Source: Patulibacter minatonensis DSM 18081
Lineage (GTDB): Bacteria > Actinomycetota > Thermoleophilia > Solirubrobacterales > Solirubrobacteraceae
Reading direction: 5' to 3'
Assembly: GCF_000519325.1 (NCBI RefSeq)
Contig: NZ_KI912613.1
Coordinates: forward strand, 2,730,652 to 2,794,651
Length of the DNA stretch: 64,000 bases
Shown: piece by piece, positions 1-10,414 of the stretch
Layout: every line of letters begins with the position of its first letter
Position numbering within the stretch: position 1 is the stretch's first letter
Notes under the pieces: model-generated
What the model saw: the letters and a program-made list of their open reading frames with translations, nothing else
The model's database searches: none
Told to the model about the DNA's origin: nothing
Program-made: the position numbers and the translations under genes

Positions 1-137
1 GCCGCCCGCCGCCCGCCCTTCGCGCCGCCCGCCCCTCGCCCTCGCCCCGGCCGCCCGCCCACCGGTTCCCCGCCCGCCCTCCGGGTAGTTGTAGGGGGAA
101 GGACGTGCGGCCGGGGATCCGGCCGTCGTCACCCTGA

Positions 138-1508
<1,371 letters not shown>

Positions 1509-1611
1509 GGCGCGGGACGTCGGGACCGGCCGCCGGTGGGCCCGGCCGCGGACCCCGACCGCCCCGGCCCGGGCCGCTCGACCTCGATCACCCCGTCCCG
1601 GACCCGCTCGG

Positions 1612-1669
1612 CCCCGATCGCCCTTCGGCCGGGCCGCTAGGACCCCGATCGCCCTTCGGCCGGGCCGCT
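1612..1669. repeat. 27-bp direct repeat, two copies
   Basis: Two identical 27-bp copies (1612-1638 and 1643-1669, period 31) begin CCCCGATCGCCC and end GGGCCGCT. They sit in the gap between the convergent genes gdhA and the collagen-like gene. Less exact GGCCGCTCG-type fragments occur just upstream. There is no coding content; this may be a decayed terminator or short sequence duplication. Confidence 0.7.
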
Positions 1670-1697
1670 CGGACCCCGCCCACCCCGCCACGGCCGA

Positions 1698-2465
1698 TCA
1701 GCCCGGGTTGAAGCCCTGCACGAAGACCGTGACCCGTCCGACCGCCGCGTTGGGCGACGTGCAGGTGACGAACACCTCCTGCGCGTTCGCGGTGCTGATG
1801 ACCCGCGTGTAGGTGTTCGTGGCGTACTCCTCGCTGCCGGTCAGGGTGATCTCGGGGTTCAGGTCGACGGAGCCGCTGGATCCGAGGACGGAGGCGGAGC
1901 CCCGGCAGGAGAGGGACGAGGCACCGCTCTGCTTCTCCACGACGAGGTCGATCTTCATGAGGCTCCCCGCCTGCATCGGCAGCGAGCCGATCGACGTGGT
2001 GCCGGTCGGCAGGCCGAACCGCGACGGGCTCGTGCTGGCCATGGTCGTGGCCGCCGTGGGGACGGTCCGGAAGCTGCCGCTGCGGGCCGCCGCGGTGGCC
2101 GCCGGGCCGGCGGGACCCCGCTCACCGGTCTGGCCGGTCGGCCCCGCCGGCCCGGTCGGCCCTGCCGGCCCTGCCGGCCCCTGGACCCCGACGCCGGCGG
2201 CACCGTCCCGTCCGGGAGCGCCCGTGGCGCCTGCCGGACCGGTCGCCCCGGGGCGACCGGCGAGCGCCTGCAGCTCCGACGCCTTGAAGTCCTTCCGCAG
2301 CAGCGACCCGTTCTTGACGTCCGCGCTCGTGAGCGACCCGTTCTTCACCTGCGCCCCGGTGATGAGCTTCGACGCCGCCCAGGCGCTCCCCGTGCCCAGG
2401 ACGAGGAACAGCGCCAGTCCCGAGCAGACGTTGGCGAACGTGAGGTGGCGGCGCAGGAGCGGCAT
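1698..2465 (-). CDS. Secreted collagen-like (GXX-repeat) protein
   Basis: A 255-residue exported protein. Residues 1-31 form a signal or anchor segment (RRHLTFANVCSGLALFLVLG followed by an AWA-type site). A short repeat module follows (LITGAQVKNGSLTSADVKNGSLL), and then about 50 residues of collagen-type G-X-Y triplets rich in GPA/GPT/GAT. The C-terminal domain of about 130 residues is predicted to be beta-rich and resembles the globular heads placed after such stalks. The same architecture recurs in the protein at 45882-46823. The role is probably a cell-surface stalk or adhesin; the ligand is unknown. The gene converges on gdhA and has no operon partner. Confidence 0.8.
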   Translation of the reverse strand: MPLLRRHLTFANVCSGLALFLVLGTGSAWAASKLITGAQVKNGSLTSADVKNGSLLRKDFKASELQALAGRPGATGPAGATGAPGRDGAAGVGVQGPAGPAGPTGPAGPTGQTGERGPAGPAATAAARSGSFRTVPTAATTMASTSPSRFGLPTGTTSIGSLPMQAGSLMKIDLVVEKQSGASSLSCRGSASVLGSSGSVDLNPEITLTGSEEYATNTYTRVISTANAQEVFVTCTSPNAAVGRVTVFVQGFNPG

Positions 2466-2775
2466 CGCGCCAGGCTATGGCGTGCGCGCCAGGACGGACA
2501 GGGCGTGAGACCGAATCGGGACGCGCACGGGCGACGCATTCGGGGTCCGCACACCCAGGCGACCGGATCCCGACGATCGCGCCTGCGCCGGCCGCCGCCG
2601 CGGTGCGCCTTCAGGCGGACAGGCGCAGAACACACGGAACCTCGACCCGTGGTCGAGGTCAGGTGGTCACGTTATGGCGTCGTCGCCCGTGGTCGCGTGC
2701 ACGTTCGGGCTCCGGCCTTCCGGCCTTCCGGCCTTCCGGCCTTCCGGCCTTCCGGCCCTCCAGCCATCCGGCCTG
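2466..2775. other. Intergenic spacer with minisatellite
   Basis: No gene is supported here. The spacer holds the presumed promoter of the collagen-like gene and, at its right end, the 8-bp minisatellite annotated separately. Open frames that cross it are shadows of the neighbouring GC-rich genes. Confidence 0.6.
2712..2758. repeat. 8-bp tandem repeat (CCGGCCTT)n
   Basis: About five perfect tandem units of CCGGCCTT, followed by degenerate units (CCGGCCCTC, CAGCCATCCGGCC). The array lies immediately 3' of the stop codon of the DUF4091 gene. As RNA it is strongly self-complementary (GGCC in every unit), so it could act as a transcript end. Its unit length makes it prone to slipped-strand copy-number change. 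Confidence 0.85.
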
Positions 2776-5700
2776 TCACCCGCAGCGGTACCTCACGATC
2801 AGGTCCGCCAGTGCCTGGCGTGCGCGGTCGAGGCGGTCCTGCGACACGGTCGTCTGGAACATCGCGTGGTCGAGGTCCCCGAAGAGCCCCTGGGCGACGG
2901 CCATCGCCTCGGGCCGGCGGCCGCACTCGTCGAGGAGGTGCAGGTACTCGTAGTCCTCGCGGCCCTCGCGGATGCGCTTCAGCCGGATCGACTCGAACGG
3001 CATGTCCTCCGTCGAGCCGTCCGGCATGCGGACCTGCCCGGGGTAGAAGAGCTGCCCGTCGCCGTTGGTGCCGTACACGTCGATGCCGAACTGGAAGTGC
3101 GGCCCTTCGTTGAAGCCGGCCGCGACGTCGAAGTAGCTCTCGCCGGTGAAGCCGTACATGAAGGCCATCCAGCCCATCGCCGAGGCCTGCGACGCCGGCT
3201 GGTCGATCGAGTACGACGGCCACCCGTCGTGCTCGGGGGAGACGATCTCCGGGTCGCCGTCCTCCGCGTTCGGGTCGCACCCGCCGCTGCCGCACGCCAG
3301 GTACGCCCAGTTCTCCGCGCCCCGCTGCCGGCCGAAGGCGGCGAACTTCGCGGCCTTGGCGTCGCCGCGCCGCTTGGACACGTAGTCGCGGACGTCGGCG
3401 TCGAGCACGTCGACCGCCTTCGTGGACGGCGCGGTGTCGGGGACCGGCGTGGGCGTCGTGGTGTCCCGCTTCTGCAGGTCGTAGAGGCCCGGGTCGTCGA
3501 TGTCGGTGGTGATCTTCACCGGGGCCTCGGGCCACTGGTCGCGGGCGACCTTCCGCAGGTACGCGCACGACGTGGGCGCGCCCGGCTCCGCCGCGCCGCG
3601 GAGCAGCGGCTTCCCGCCCTGGAACAGCCACGGCGTCTGGTGGTACCCGTCGTCGTAGAACGGCTCGTCGCAGATCCACGGCAGGAACAGCGGGACGGCG
3701 TCCCGCAGGTCGTCGTCCGGGTCCTCGAGCACCGACCGCCACTCCCGCAGGCAGTCGGGCCGGTCACGGACGCACCCCCACCAGGTGCTGAGCGACGTCA
3801 GCCGGGCGCCCGGCAGGGTCCCCTGGTCGGCGGTGCCGTCCAGGAGCGGGCCGACGTGCTTGCGGAACGCGTCGACCTGGGTGCCGACGCCCCCGACGGA
3901 CGCCTTCGGCGACGGGGCGTTCTCGTTCGGGATCGGGAACGCCGTGCCGATCGAGATGCGGTCGCGCAGCCCGAGCTGGGCGAAGCGCGCGAACACCCGC
4001 CACGACCGCTCGTTCGTCGGGTCGCAGTCGCCGGTCCGCGGATCCCGGATGTCCGCGAACCCGCCCGCGCCCCCGTCGGCCGCGGCGCCCTGGGTGCCCG
4101 GGGCACGCCCGGGGGCGCAGACGTCGCGGACGTTGACCGGGAACAGGCTGCGCAGCGACGACGTCGACGGCAGCGTGAACGGCCGGACGACGAGCCGGAT
4201 CGGCACGTCGACGAGCGGCGCCGGGCTCGGGCCGGTCCCGGACGTGACCCGGAGCGTGCCCGTGTAGACCCCGGGACGGGCGCCCTTCGGCACGTTCACG
4301 TCGACCCAGATCGCGGCGGCGTCGTCGGTCGCGAGGTCGAACGGGAAGGCACCGCCGTCACCGCCGAGCAGCGGGTCGCGGTCGGGGATCAGCTGGTCGG
4401 GCCAGCGGCCGACGGCGCCCTCGCCGTCGGTCACCCGGCGCACGTCGTAGGACGCCTCCCGGGAGAGGTCGATCTCCGACGCCGGGATCACCGCGCCGTC
4501 CGGTCCGCGGAGACCGTCGGTCATCGCGGCCCGGATCGCCGGTCGGGGCGTGCTCGCGGTGCGCAGCGCCACCTGGAACGACGCGGACTCGTTCCGCGCG
4601 GCCGCGACGCGGGCGTCGGGACGGCCGCCGGCGGGCAGCGGCTCGTCGGGCCGGATCGTCGTCGCCGAGCCGTGGACGGCGGCGACGGAGCGGTCCTCCA
4701 CCGCGAACGCGTCGGCGAGGAGCCGCTCGCCCGCGCGGACCGGCCCGCGACGCTCCAGCGACACCCGGAGCCGGTCGCCCGGGCGCAGCGGCTCGATCGC
4801 GACCTCCAGACGACGGAAGCGGTCGTCGCCGAGCATCACCGGCGCCGACGTCCGGGTGCGGACGCCGGCGCCGTCGGGGGCGGTCTCGCGCACGACGAGG
4901 ACGGCCTCGCGGGGAACGGGCCCGGCGCCGGCGCGGGCCCGTGCCCAGACGCTCGCGGTGTACGTGTGGCCGGCGGCGGTCGACGACACGGTCGGGGCGG
5001 CGTCGGCGATCCCGAGGCCCTTCCCGTGGGCGGCGACGATCTCCGCGGCGCGGCGCCCGTCGGGGGCGTCGATCACGGCGACGGGCCGCGGGGCGGGGGC
5101 GCCGTCCCGCAGGCCGGTCCAGCCGATCGCGTCGTGCTCGAAGCTGGGGTTCTCGACCGGGACACCGGGGCGCAGGGTCCCGGGGGAGGCCGCGGTGACG
5201 GCGAACGCGTCGATGCGGAAGGCCTCTCCCGCCGTCACGTCGTCCGCCCGCCCGGCGTAGACGGCGAGGGAGTTCCCGGTCCGCGTACCCTCCAGGTCGA
5301 CGGTGACCGGCACGAAGCGGTCGTCCCGGAGCTCGACCTCCCGGGTCCGCTCCTGGACCTGGGTCCCCGCCGGGGACGTCTCGCGCAGCCCCAGCCGCAC
5401 GCGGTCGCCCGCGGTGCCGGGGCCGGCCTTCACCCACGCGGTCGCGGTGTACCGGCGACCCCCGGCGACCTTGCGGTCGAGCGCCGCGGGAGCCTGCCGG
5501 ACGGAGTAGTGCGTCGCCGATCCGGTCACGGCGACCGTCGCGCTGCGCGCGCCCGCGGCCGCGTCCGGGTCGTCCGCCGGGGGCGTCGGGCGGACGGTGC
5601 CCTGGTAGCCGGTCCACGGGGCGACGCCCCGCTCGAACGACGGGTCGGCGGTGAGGGACGTCGCGGGGAGCCGCGCCTGGTCGGGGGCGACGAGCGTCAC

Positions 5701-6342
5701 GGCGTCGGCGTAGAACGACTCGCCCGGGGTGACGCCGGTCCCGCGGCGCAGGTAGACGTCCAGCGCCTCTCCCGACCGCGGGGCGACGCAGGTCGCGCGG
5801 ACCGTGCGGAACGCCGCCGTGAGCTCGACGGGGGCCTGCGCGCAGGTCGTCCCGGCCCCGTCGGCGCCGGTCGTGCGGATCACGAGCTCGAGCGGCTTCC
5901 CACGGGCGCTGCGGGTTCCGGCCTTCACCGCGGCGGTGGCGGTGTAGCGCCGTCCCCCGCTCGTCCGGCGCACGCTGGCGGGCTCGTCGTCGAGCGTGTA
6001 GTCCTCGTTCCCCGGCGCGACCGCGACGCGGACGACGGCGCGGCCGTCGGGCGCGTCGGGCTGCGTGGTCTCGCGCCGCAGCGGCCGACCGTGGAACGAC
6101 CCCCAGCCACGGACCCCGGCCTCGAACGACGGGTTCGCGGTCAGGTTCCCGCGCGGGACGCCGTGGCGCTGGGGGGCCGGAGCGTCGTTCCGGTCGCCGC
6201 CGAGCGACAGCACGGCCGCGACGGCGGCGGCGAGCAGGGCGACGATCCCGACGACGGCGAGTCCGCGACGCCGCCGGGGGCGCCGGACCGCCGGCGAGCG
6301 CGGTGCGGGACGGTCGGGGTCGTCGGTGGGGTCGTCGCTCAT
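2776..6342 (-). CDS. Membrane-anchored DUF4091 carbohydrate-active protein
   Basis: A 1188-residue extracellular protein tethered by one N-terminal TM segment (about residues 26-46, GLAVVGIVALLAAAVAAVL) after a short Arg-rich cytoplasmic stretch. Three jelly-roll, CBM4/9-like modules follow, each opening with an N-P-S-F-E motif (NLTANPSFEAGVRGW, SLTADPSFERGVAPW, PVENPSFEHDAIGW). A linking beta-domain (ARNESASFQVALR) comes next, and then the C-terminal DUF4091 region ending in the typical REGREDYEYLHLL. DUF4091 proteins resemble TIM-barrel glycoside hydrolases but their substrates are not established, so glycan binding or cleavage at the surface is inferred. The start is ATG at 6342. It stands alone on the minus strand. 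Confidence 0.85.
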   Translation of the reverse strand: MSDDPTDDPDRPAPRSPAVRRPRRRRGLAVVGIVALLAAAVAAVLSLGGDRNDAPAPQRHGVPRGNLTANPSFEAGVRGWGSFHGRPLRRETTQPDAPDGRAVVRVAVAPGNEDYTLDDEPASVRRTSGGRRYTATAAVKAGTRSARGKPLELVIRTTGADGAGTTCAQAPVELTAAFRTVRATCVAPRSGEALDVYLRRGTGVTPGESFYADAVTLVAPDQARLPATSLTADPSFERGVAPWTGYQGTVRPTPPADDPDAAAGARSATVAVTGSATHYSVRQAPAALDRKVAGGRRYTATAWVKAGPGTAGDRVRLGLRETSPAGTQVQERTREVELRDDRFVPVTVDLEGTRTGNSLAVYAGRADDVTAGEAFRIDAFAVTAASPGTLRPGVPVENPSFEHDAIGWTGLRDGAPAPRPVAVIDAPDGRRAAEIVAAHGKGLGIADAAPTVSSTAAGHTYTASVWARARAGAGPVPREAVLVVRETAPDGAGVRTRTSAPVMLGDDRFRRLEVAIEPLRPGDRLRVSLERRGPVRAGERLLADAFAVEDRSVAAVHGSATTIRPDEPLPAGGRPDARVAAARNESASFQVALRTASTPRPAIRAAMTDGLRGPDGAVIPASEIDLSREASYDVRRVTDGEGAVGRWPDQLIPDRDPLLGGDGGAFPFDLATDDAAAIWVDVNVPKGARPGVYTGTLRVTSGTGPSPAPLVDVPIRLVVRPFTLPSTSSLRSLFPVNVRDVCAPGRAPGTQGAAADGGAGGFADIRDPRTGDCDPTNERSWRVFARFAQLGLRDRISIGTAFPIPNENAPSPKASVGGVGTQVDAFRKHVGPLLDGTADQGTLPGARLTSLSTWWGCVRDRPDCLREWRSVLEDPDDDLRDAVPLFLPWICDEPFYDDGYHQTPWLFQGGKPLLRGAAEPGAPTSCAYLRKVARDQWPEAPVKITTDIDDPGLYDLQKRDTTTPTPVPDTAPSTKAVDVLDADVRDYVSKRRGDAKAAKFAAFGRQRGAENWAYLACGSGGCDPNAEDGDPEIVSPEHDGWPSYSIDQPASQASAMGWMAFMYGFTGESYFDVAAGFNEGPHFQFGIDVYGTNGDGQLFYPGQVRMPDGSTEDMPFESIRLKRIREGREDYEYLHLLDECGRRPEAMAVAQGLFGDLDHAMFQTTVSQDRLDRARQALADLIVRYRCG

Positions 6343-6506
6343 CGTGGTGACCGGCGCGGGTGGGCTTCAGGTGCAGCCGGTTCCGGTGCGCCACGGGTGG
6401 CGACCCGACCGCAGCGTACGGGGTCGGGCCGTGGGGCGCACCCGGCGCTGCGCCGGTCGCACGACGACGCCCGGGGCACGGGGCCGAGTCGTGTCACCAT
6501 GGGGCC

Positions 6507-7322
6507 ATGAGCCTGGAGACCGTGCGCAACGCCGTCCTCTACTGGACGGGATACGCCCTGCAGACGCGAACCTCGATGCAGCAGCACGGGTACACGACGC
6601 CGCGCACGATCCTGTCGTCCGACATCGGTCCGAGCGTCGAGTACGCGCACTCCGTCGTCGAGCGGTACGAGCGCCTCGGGATCGGCCCGGAGGGCAAGCG
6701 GGTGCTGGAGCTCGGTCCAGGGCTCGACCTCGGGACGGGCGCCGTGATGCTGCACCACGGTGCGGCGTCGTACCTGGCGATCGACGCGTTCGACAACCGC
6801 GCGGACGCCCCGGACGCGCTGTACGCCGCCTTCGACGCCCGCTACGGCCGCGAGATCCCGCGCGAGGACCTGCGGTTCCGGCTCTGCACGTTCCCGGAGC
6901 TCCCCGAGGTCGACGAGCAGTTCGACGTCATCGTCAGCCACGCGACCCTCGAGCACATCCCGGAGATCCCGCACCTGTTCCGGTCGCTCAAGCGCGTGGC
7001 CGCCCCCGGCTGCGTCTTCGTCCACCAGGTCGACGGGATCTCGCACGCGGGCGGCCTCCGTCCTCGCGACCCGCTGAACATGCTGCGCTACTCCGACGCC
7101 ACGTACGACCGGATCGCCCGGTTCCCCGGCCGGCCGAACCGCCTGCGGGCCGGGGACTTCGCGGACGCCGCCCGTGCCGCCGGGTTCCACGACGTGTCGA
7201 TCGACGTCGAGTACCGGACGTCGGACGAGTACCTCCGGCGGGTCCGTCCGGCGCTGGATCCGCAGTTCCGCGATCGCGACGACCTCGACGCGCTCACGTT
7301 CAACGTCCTCGCGCGCGGCTGA
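6507..7322 (+). CDS. Class I SAM-dependent methyltransferase
   Basis: A soluble protein of 271 aa. Motif I (VLELGPGLDLGTG) for S-adenosylmethionine binding lies near residue 65, the acidic ribose contact IDAFDNRAD follows, and FDVIVSHATLEHIPEIPHLF is the motif IV/post-motif region of the Methyltransf_11/23 type. ATG at 6507 is preferred over an upstream in-frame ATG at 6360 because the extra residues are low-complexity and unlike the family. A glycosyltransferase starts 26 bp downstream, so the two probably form an operon. By context the substrate is likely a sugar or glycan intermediate, but nothing in the sequence fixes it. Confidence 0.82.
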   Translation: MSLETVRNAVLYWTGYALQTRTSMQQHGYTTPRTILSSDIGPSVEYAHSVVERYERLGIGPEGKRVLELGPGLDLGTGAVMLHHGAASYLAIDAFDNRADAPDALYAAFDARYGREIPREDLRFRLCTFPELPEVDEQFDVIVSHATLEHIPEIPHLFRSLKRVAAPGCVFVHQVDGISHAGGLRPRDPLNMLRYSDATYDRIARFPGRPNRLRAGDFADAARAAGFHDVSIDVEYRTSDEYLRRVRPALDPQFRDRDDLDALTFNVLARG

Positions 7323-7348
7323 GCCGGGCCGCACCCGGGGCGGTCCCT

Positions 7349-8647
7349 ATGCTGCGTGCGATGGAGCGCGTCGCACCCGGGGTCACCGACGTCACCGGGG
7401 CCGCACCGGCCGATGCGCCCGTGCGGGTCGGCTACCTGATGTCGCGGTTCCCGACGCTGACGGAGACCTTCATCCTGCGCGAGATGCAGGGCGTGGAGGC
7501 CGAGCCGGGCGTCGAGATCGTCCCGATGTCGCTGTTCCCGACGCCCGACAGGACGGTGCACGAGGACGCCGTGCCGTGGGTCCCTCGGCTGTATCGCCCG
7601 AGCATCCCGGACGCGGTGCGGAGCACCCTGCGCTGGCTCGTCCGGCGACCGGTCCGGACCCTCGGGATCTGGGGGCGGATGCTGCTCGACCACCGCGGCG
7701 AGGGGCCGGCGACGATCGCGAAGGCGGTCACCACCACCGCGCTGGCGTTCGCGCACGCGGACCACGTGGAGCGGCGGGGCATCCAGCACGTCCACGCGCA
7801 CTTCGCGTCGCTGCCCGCACTGGCGGCCTGGGCCGTGCAGCGCCTCACGGGCGTCCCGTTCAGCACCACCGCGCACGCGCACGACGTCTTCCAGCACCAG
7901 GCGGGACTCCGGACGAAGCTCCGCGCCGCGTCGTTCGTGATCGCGATCTCCCGCTACCACCAGATGTTCCTCGCGCACTTCGGCGCCGCGACGGGCCACA
8001 CGCGGCTCTCGCCGCTCGGCCTGGACCTCCAGCGCTACGCGTTCCGCGAACGCGAGATCCCGCGCGAGGGCCCGGTCGACGTGCTGTTCGTGTCCAGCCT
8101 GCGGCCGTACAAGGGCCACCGGTTCCTGTTCCGCGCGCTCGCCGAGGACCCGCGGCTGGCCCGCCTGCGCGTCGACGTCGTCGGGGCCGGCGTCCTGCAG
8201 GAGGAGCTCGAGCGCGAGGTCGCGGAGCTCGGCGTGCAGGACCAGGTGGTGTTCTCCGGCGGACGCACCCAGGAGCAGGTCCTCGAGCGCCTGGGCCAGG
8301 CCCACGTGCTGGTGCAGCCGTCGATCGTCGAGGCGGACGGCCACACCGAGGGGCTGCCGACGACGCTGGTCGAGGCCGCGGCCTCCGGGGTGACGATGGT
8401 CGCCAGCCGCGTCACCGGCGTCCCGGACCTCGTCCGGGAGAACGAGACGGGGTTCCTCGCCGACCCGGGCGACGTCACCGGCCTGGCCGACGCCCTCGCC
8501 CGCCTGCTGGGGCACCCGGACCCGCGGGCGCTGCAGCGCGCGGCGCGGGCCCACGTCGAGGAGTGGCACGACGTCCGCCGCGTGTCGCCCCGCCTCGTCG
8601 GGTGGTTCCGCGAGTCGGCGCTGGCGGGGGACGCCGCGCGGCGGTAG
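7349..8647 (+). CDS. GT4-family glycosyltransferase (WcaL-like)
   Basis: A 432-residue GT-B-fold transferase. The N-terminal half opens with GYLMSRFPTLTETFILREM, a pattern seen in colanic-acid WcaL-type and related GT4 enzymes. The C-terminal Glycos_transf_1 half carries VLFVSSLRPYKGH and the nucleotide-sugar-binding EX7E region (VEADGHTEGLPTTLVEAAASG). ATG at 7349 follows a GGGGCGG element; an ATG at 7361 is a close alternative and would shorten the protein by four residues. The donor sugar is unknown. It probably acts in surface-glycan assembly at the cytoplasmic membrane face, together with the methyltransferase upstream. Confidence 0.86.
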   Translation: MLRAMERVAPGVTDVTGAAPADAPVRVGYLMSRFPTLTETFILREMQGVEAEPGVEIVPMSLFPTPDRTVHEDAVPWVPRLYRPSIPDAVRSTLRWLVRRPVRTLGIWGRMLLDHRGEGPATIAKAVTTTALAFAHADHVERRGIQHVHAHFASLPALAAWAVQRLTGVPFSTTAHAHDVFQHQAGLRTKLRAASFVIAISRYHQMFLAHFGAATGHTRLSPLGLDLQRYAFREREIPREGPVDVLFVSSLRPYKGHRFLFRALAEDPRLARLRVDVVGAGVLQEELEREVAELGVQDQVVFSGGRTQEQVLERLGQAHVLVQPSIVEADGHTEGLPTTLVEAAASGVTMVASRVTGVPDLVRENETGFLADPGDVTGLADALARLLGHPDPRALQRAARAHVEEWHDVRRVSPRLVGWFRESALAGDAARR

Positions 8648-8665
8648 CGGGCCCGGAGGGCCCGC
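8647..8665. terminator. Shared bidirectional terminator hairpin
   Basis: A perfect 8-bp GC stem (GCGGGCCC / GGGCCCGC) with a GGA loop overlaps the last base of the glycosyltransferase stop codon. It ends three bases before the stop of the convergent minus-strand gene. It has no T-tract, as is usual in such GC-rich genomes. Confidence 0.65.
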
Positions 8666-8668
8666 CCC

Positions 8669-10414
8669 TCAGCGACCCTGCTCGTGCAGCGACTGGGCGC
8701 GGGTGAGGGCCTTGCTGCGGGCCAGCGCCTTGGCCTTGGCCTTCGCCTTGTCGCGCGCCTTCGCCTTCGCCTTCGCGCGGGCCTTGGCCCTGGCCTGCTT
8801 CAGGGCCTTCTTCGTCGGCTTCTTCGTCTTCGGGTGCTTGCCGGAGGCCGGCACCTTCACGGGGGCCGTGGCGGTGGCGGTCGCGGTGGCGGTCGCGGTG
8901 ATGGTCGCCGGCGCGGGCGTGGAGCCCGAGCCGCCCGCCGACGGGACCGTGACCGCCGGGATCGAGACCGTCACGCCGGGGACCACCGTGGCGGAGACGG
9001 CGGGCGTCACCGTCGTGGTCCCGCCGGGCGTGGTGGCGGTCGGGGCGGGCGCCGTGATCGTCACGGACGCGGTGACCGTCGCGGAGGCCGACACCGTCGA
9101 GGAGCCGGTCGAGCCCGACCCGGAGGGCGCCGGGGTCGTGGCCGTGTTGCTGGCGTCGCCGCCGGCGGGCCAGAGCGGGTCCAGCGCCGTCGGGACCGCG
9201 GTCGGCGGGGCGCAGGAGCCGTCGTTGACGCAGGGCTTCAGGACGCGCAGGGCCTTGACCCAGCTGCCGGCCTTGCCGTCGATGCCGGGCGTGTTGCGGA
9301 GCGCCCAGAGGTACTGCTTCCCGCCGTCCCAGGTCGGGAGGCCGGACTTCTTCCCGAACTCGACGCCCGGATCCTTCTGGCCGAGCGACAGGCGGTCGAG
9401 CGACGCCTCGTTCCCGATGCCCCACTCCTTGCCGCCGGAGAGGTCCATGACGATCAGGCCGTAGTGCGCCATGGCCCGGAGGATCACCTTGTCGTGCGCC
9501 GGGACCTTCAGCGCCGCGATCTGCTCGTCGCTGTAGCCGAGCTGGAACCGGGCGCCGAGCGAGGGGGCGTTCGTGTTCGACAGGCCGAGCTTCGCGCAGG
9601 CGCTCTCCGGGTCGTTCTCGGGACGCAGCGACGGCGCGACCGACTTGCCGTCGGTGCACGGGACGGCCATGAACAGCGCGTGGGGGATGTCGCCGTCGAG
9701 CAGCTCCTCGGGCCGGACGATGCCGCCCATGACGGAGAGGCCCGACGCGCTGGCGGTGCCGGAGCCGACCGTCTCGCCGTTGCCGTCGATGCGGGTGCGT
9801 CCGCCCCAGGTCGCGGTCAGCGTGGTGCCGCCCTTCACGGTGGTGACCTTGACCTCCCAGAACTCGTAGTTCCAGCCGGACTCCTGGTCGATCACGATCA
9901 GGTGCTTGTCGACGCCCTGGCTGGGCGCCGCGCCGTCCGGGACCCGGATCGTCATGCCGTTGAGCTCGCTCGAGCCCCAGGTGCCGCCGTTGCGGTTGTC
10001 CTCGAGCAGCTTGACCTTCACGGTCGGATCGGTCGGGCGGGCGAAGTAGATCGCCTTCTCGCCGTAGCCGGTCCCGGTGTCGCCGGTGCCGAAGCTCATG
10101 TCGCCGACGGGCGCCATCGCGTTGAGCCGGTCGACGATCGCCGCCGAGTTCGGCAGGACCCGCGGGTCGTTCGGCAGCATGCGGCGGTTGAAGGGGCTGG
10201 TGGCGGCGAACGGGCGCCAGCACGCGCCGGGGTGGGCTGACGCGCTGTAGAGCCCGCCGGCCGGGGCGCAGTTCGGCCGGATGACCTCGGCCTGCGCCGA
10301 CGACGTCGCGCCGAGCCCCGAGAGCGCGGTGGCGGCCACCAGCGCTGCGACCCGCAGCGGGCGGGAGATGCGGGCCGGGACGGTGCGGCGGTGGGTCGTC
10401 GGTGCGGCGGCCAT
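8669..10414 (-). CDS. Secreted SPFN/IRPEEL-family protein with Lys/Ala-rich tail
   Basis: A 581-residue exported protein. A twin-Arg-tinged signal peptide (RISRPLRVAALVAATAL...SSAQA) ends near residue 42. A globular domain of about 310 residues follows, with conserved landmarks GACWRPFAATSPFN, NDPRV, WGSSELNGMTI, SGLSVMGGIVRPEELLDGDIPHALFMAV, LGARFQLGY and ILRAMAHYGLIVMDLSGG. A Thr/Val/Ala-rich linker of about 140 residues (TATATATAT) leads to a basic Lys/Ala/Arg-rich tail of about 60 residues. It is clearly paralogous to 43831-45432 and shares the core with 53097-54305. I know of no defined function for this family. The basic tail suggests binding of polyanions such as envelope polymers or nucleic acid. 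The start is ATG at 10414, after AAGAGGA. Confidence 0.8.
   Translation of the reverse strand: MAAAPTTHRRTVPARISRPLRVAALVAATALSGLGATSSAQAEVIRPNCAPAGGLYSASAHPGACWRPFAATSPFNRRMLPNDPRVLPNSAAIVDRLNAMAPVGDMSFGTGDTGTGYGEKAIYFARPTDPTVKVKLLEDNRNGGTWGSSELNGMTIRVPDGAAPSQGVDKHLIVIDQESGWNYEFWEVKVTTVKGGTTLTATWGGRTRIDGNGETVGSGTASASGLSVMGGIVRPEELLDGDIPHALFMAVPCTDGKSVAPSLRPENDPESACAKLGLSNTNAPSLGARFQLGYSDEQIAALKVPAHDKVILRAMAHYGLIVMDLSGGKEWGIGNEASLDRLSLGQKDPGVEFGKKSGLPTWDGGKQYLWALRNTPGIDGKAGSWVKALRVLKPCVNDGSCAPPTAVPTALDPLWPAGGDASNTATTPAPSGSGSTGSSTVSASATVTASVTITAPAPTATTPGGTTTVTPAVSATVVPGVTVSIPAVTVPSAGGSGSTPAPATITATATATATATAPVKVPASGKHPKTKKPTKKALKQARAKARAKAKAKARDKAKAKAKALARSKALTRAQSLHEQGR

Noticed and set aside
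2674-6510. A 1278-codon plus-strand frame opposite the DUF4091 gene
   Set aside because: It mirrors a convincing minus-strand protein; its translation is Arg/Gly/Asp-rich low-complexity sequence typical of antisense frames in GC-rich DNA.
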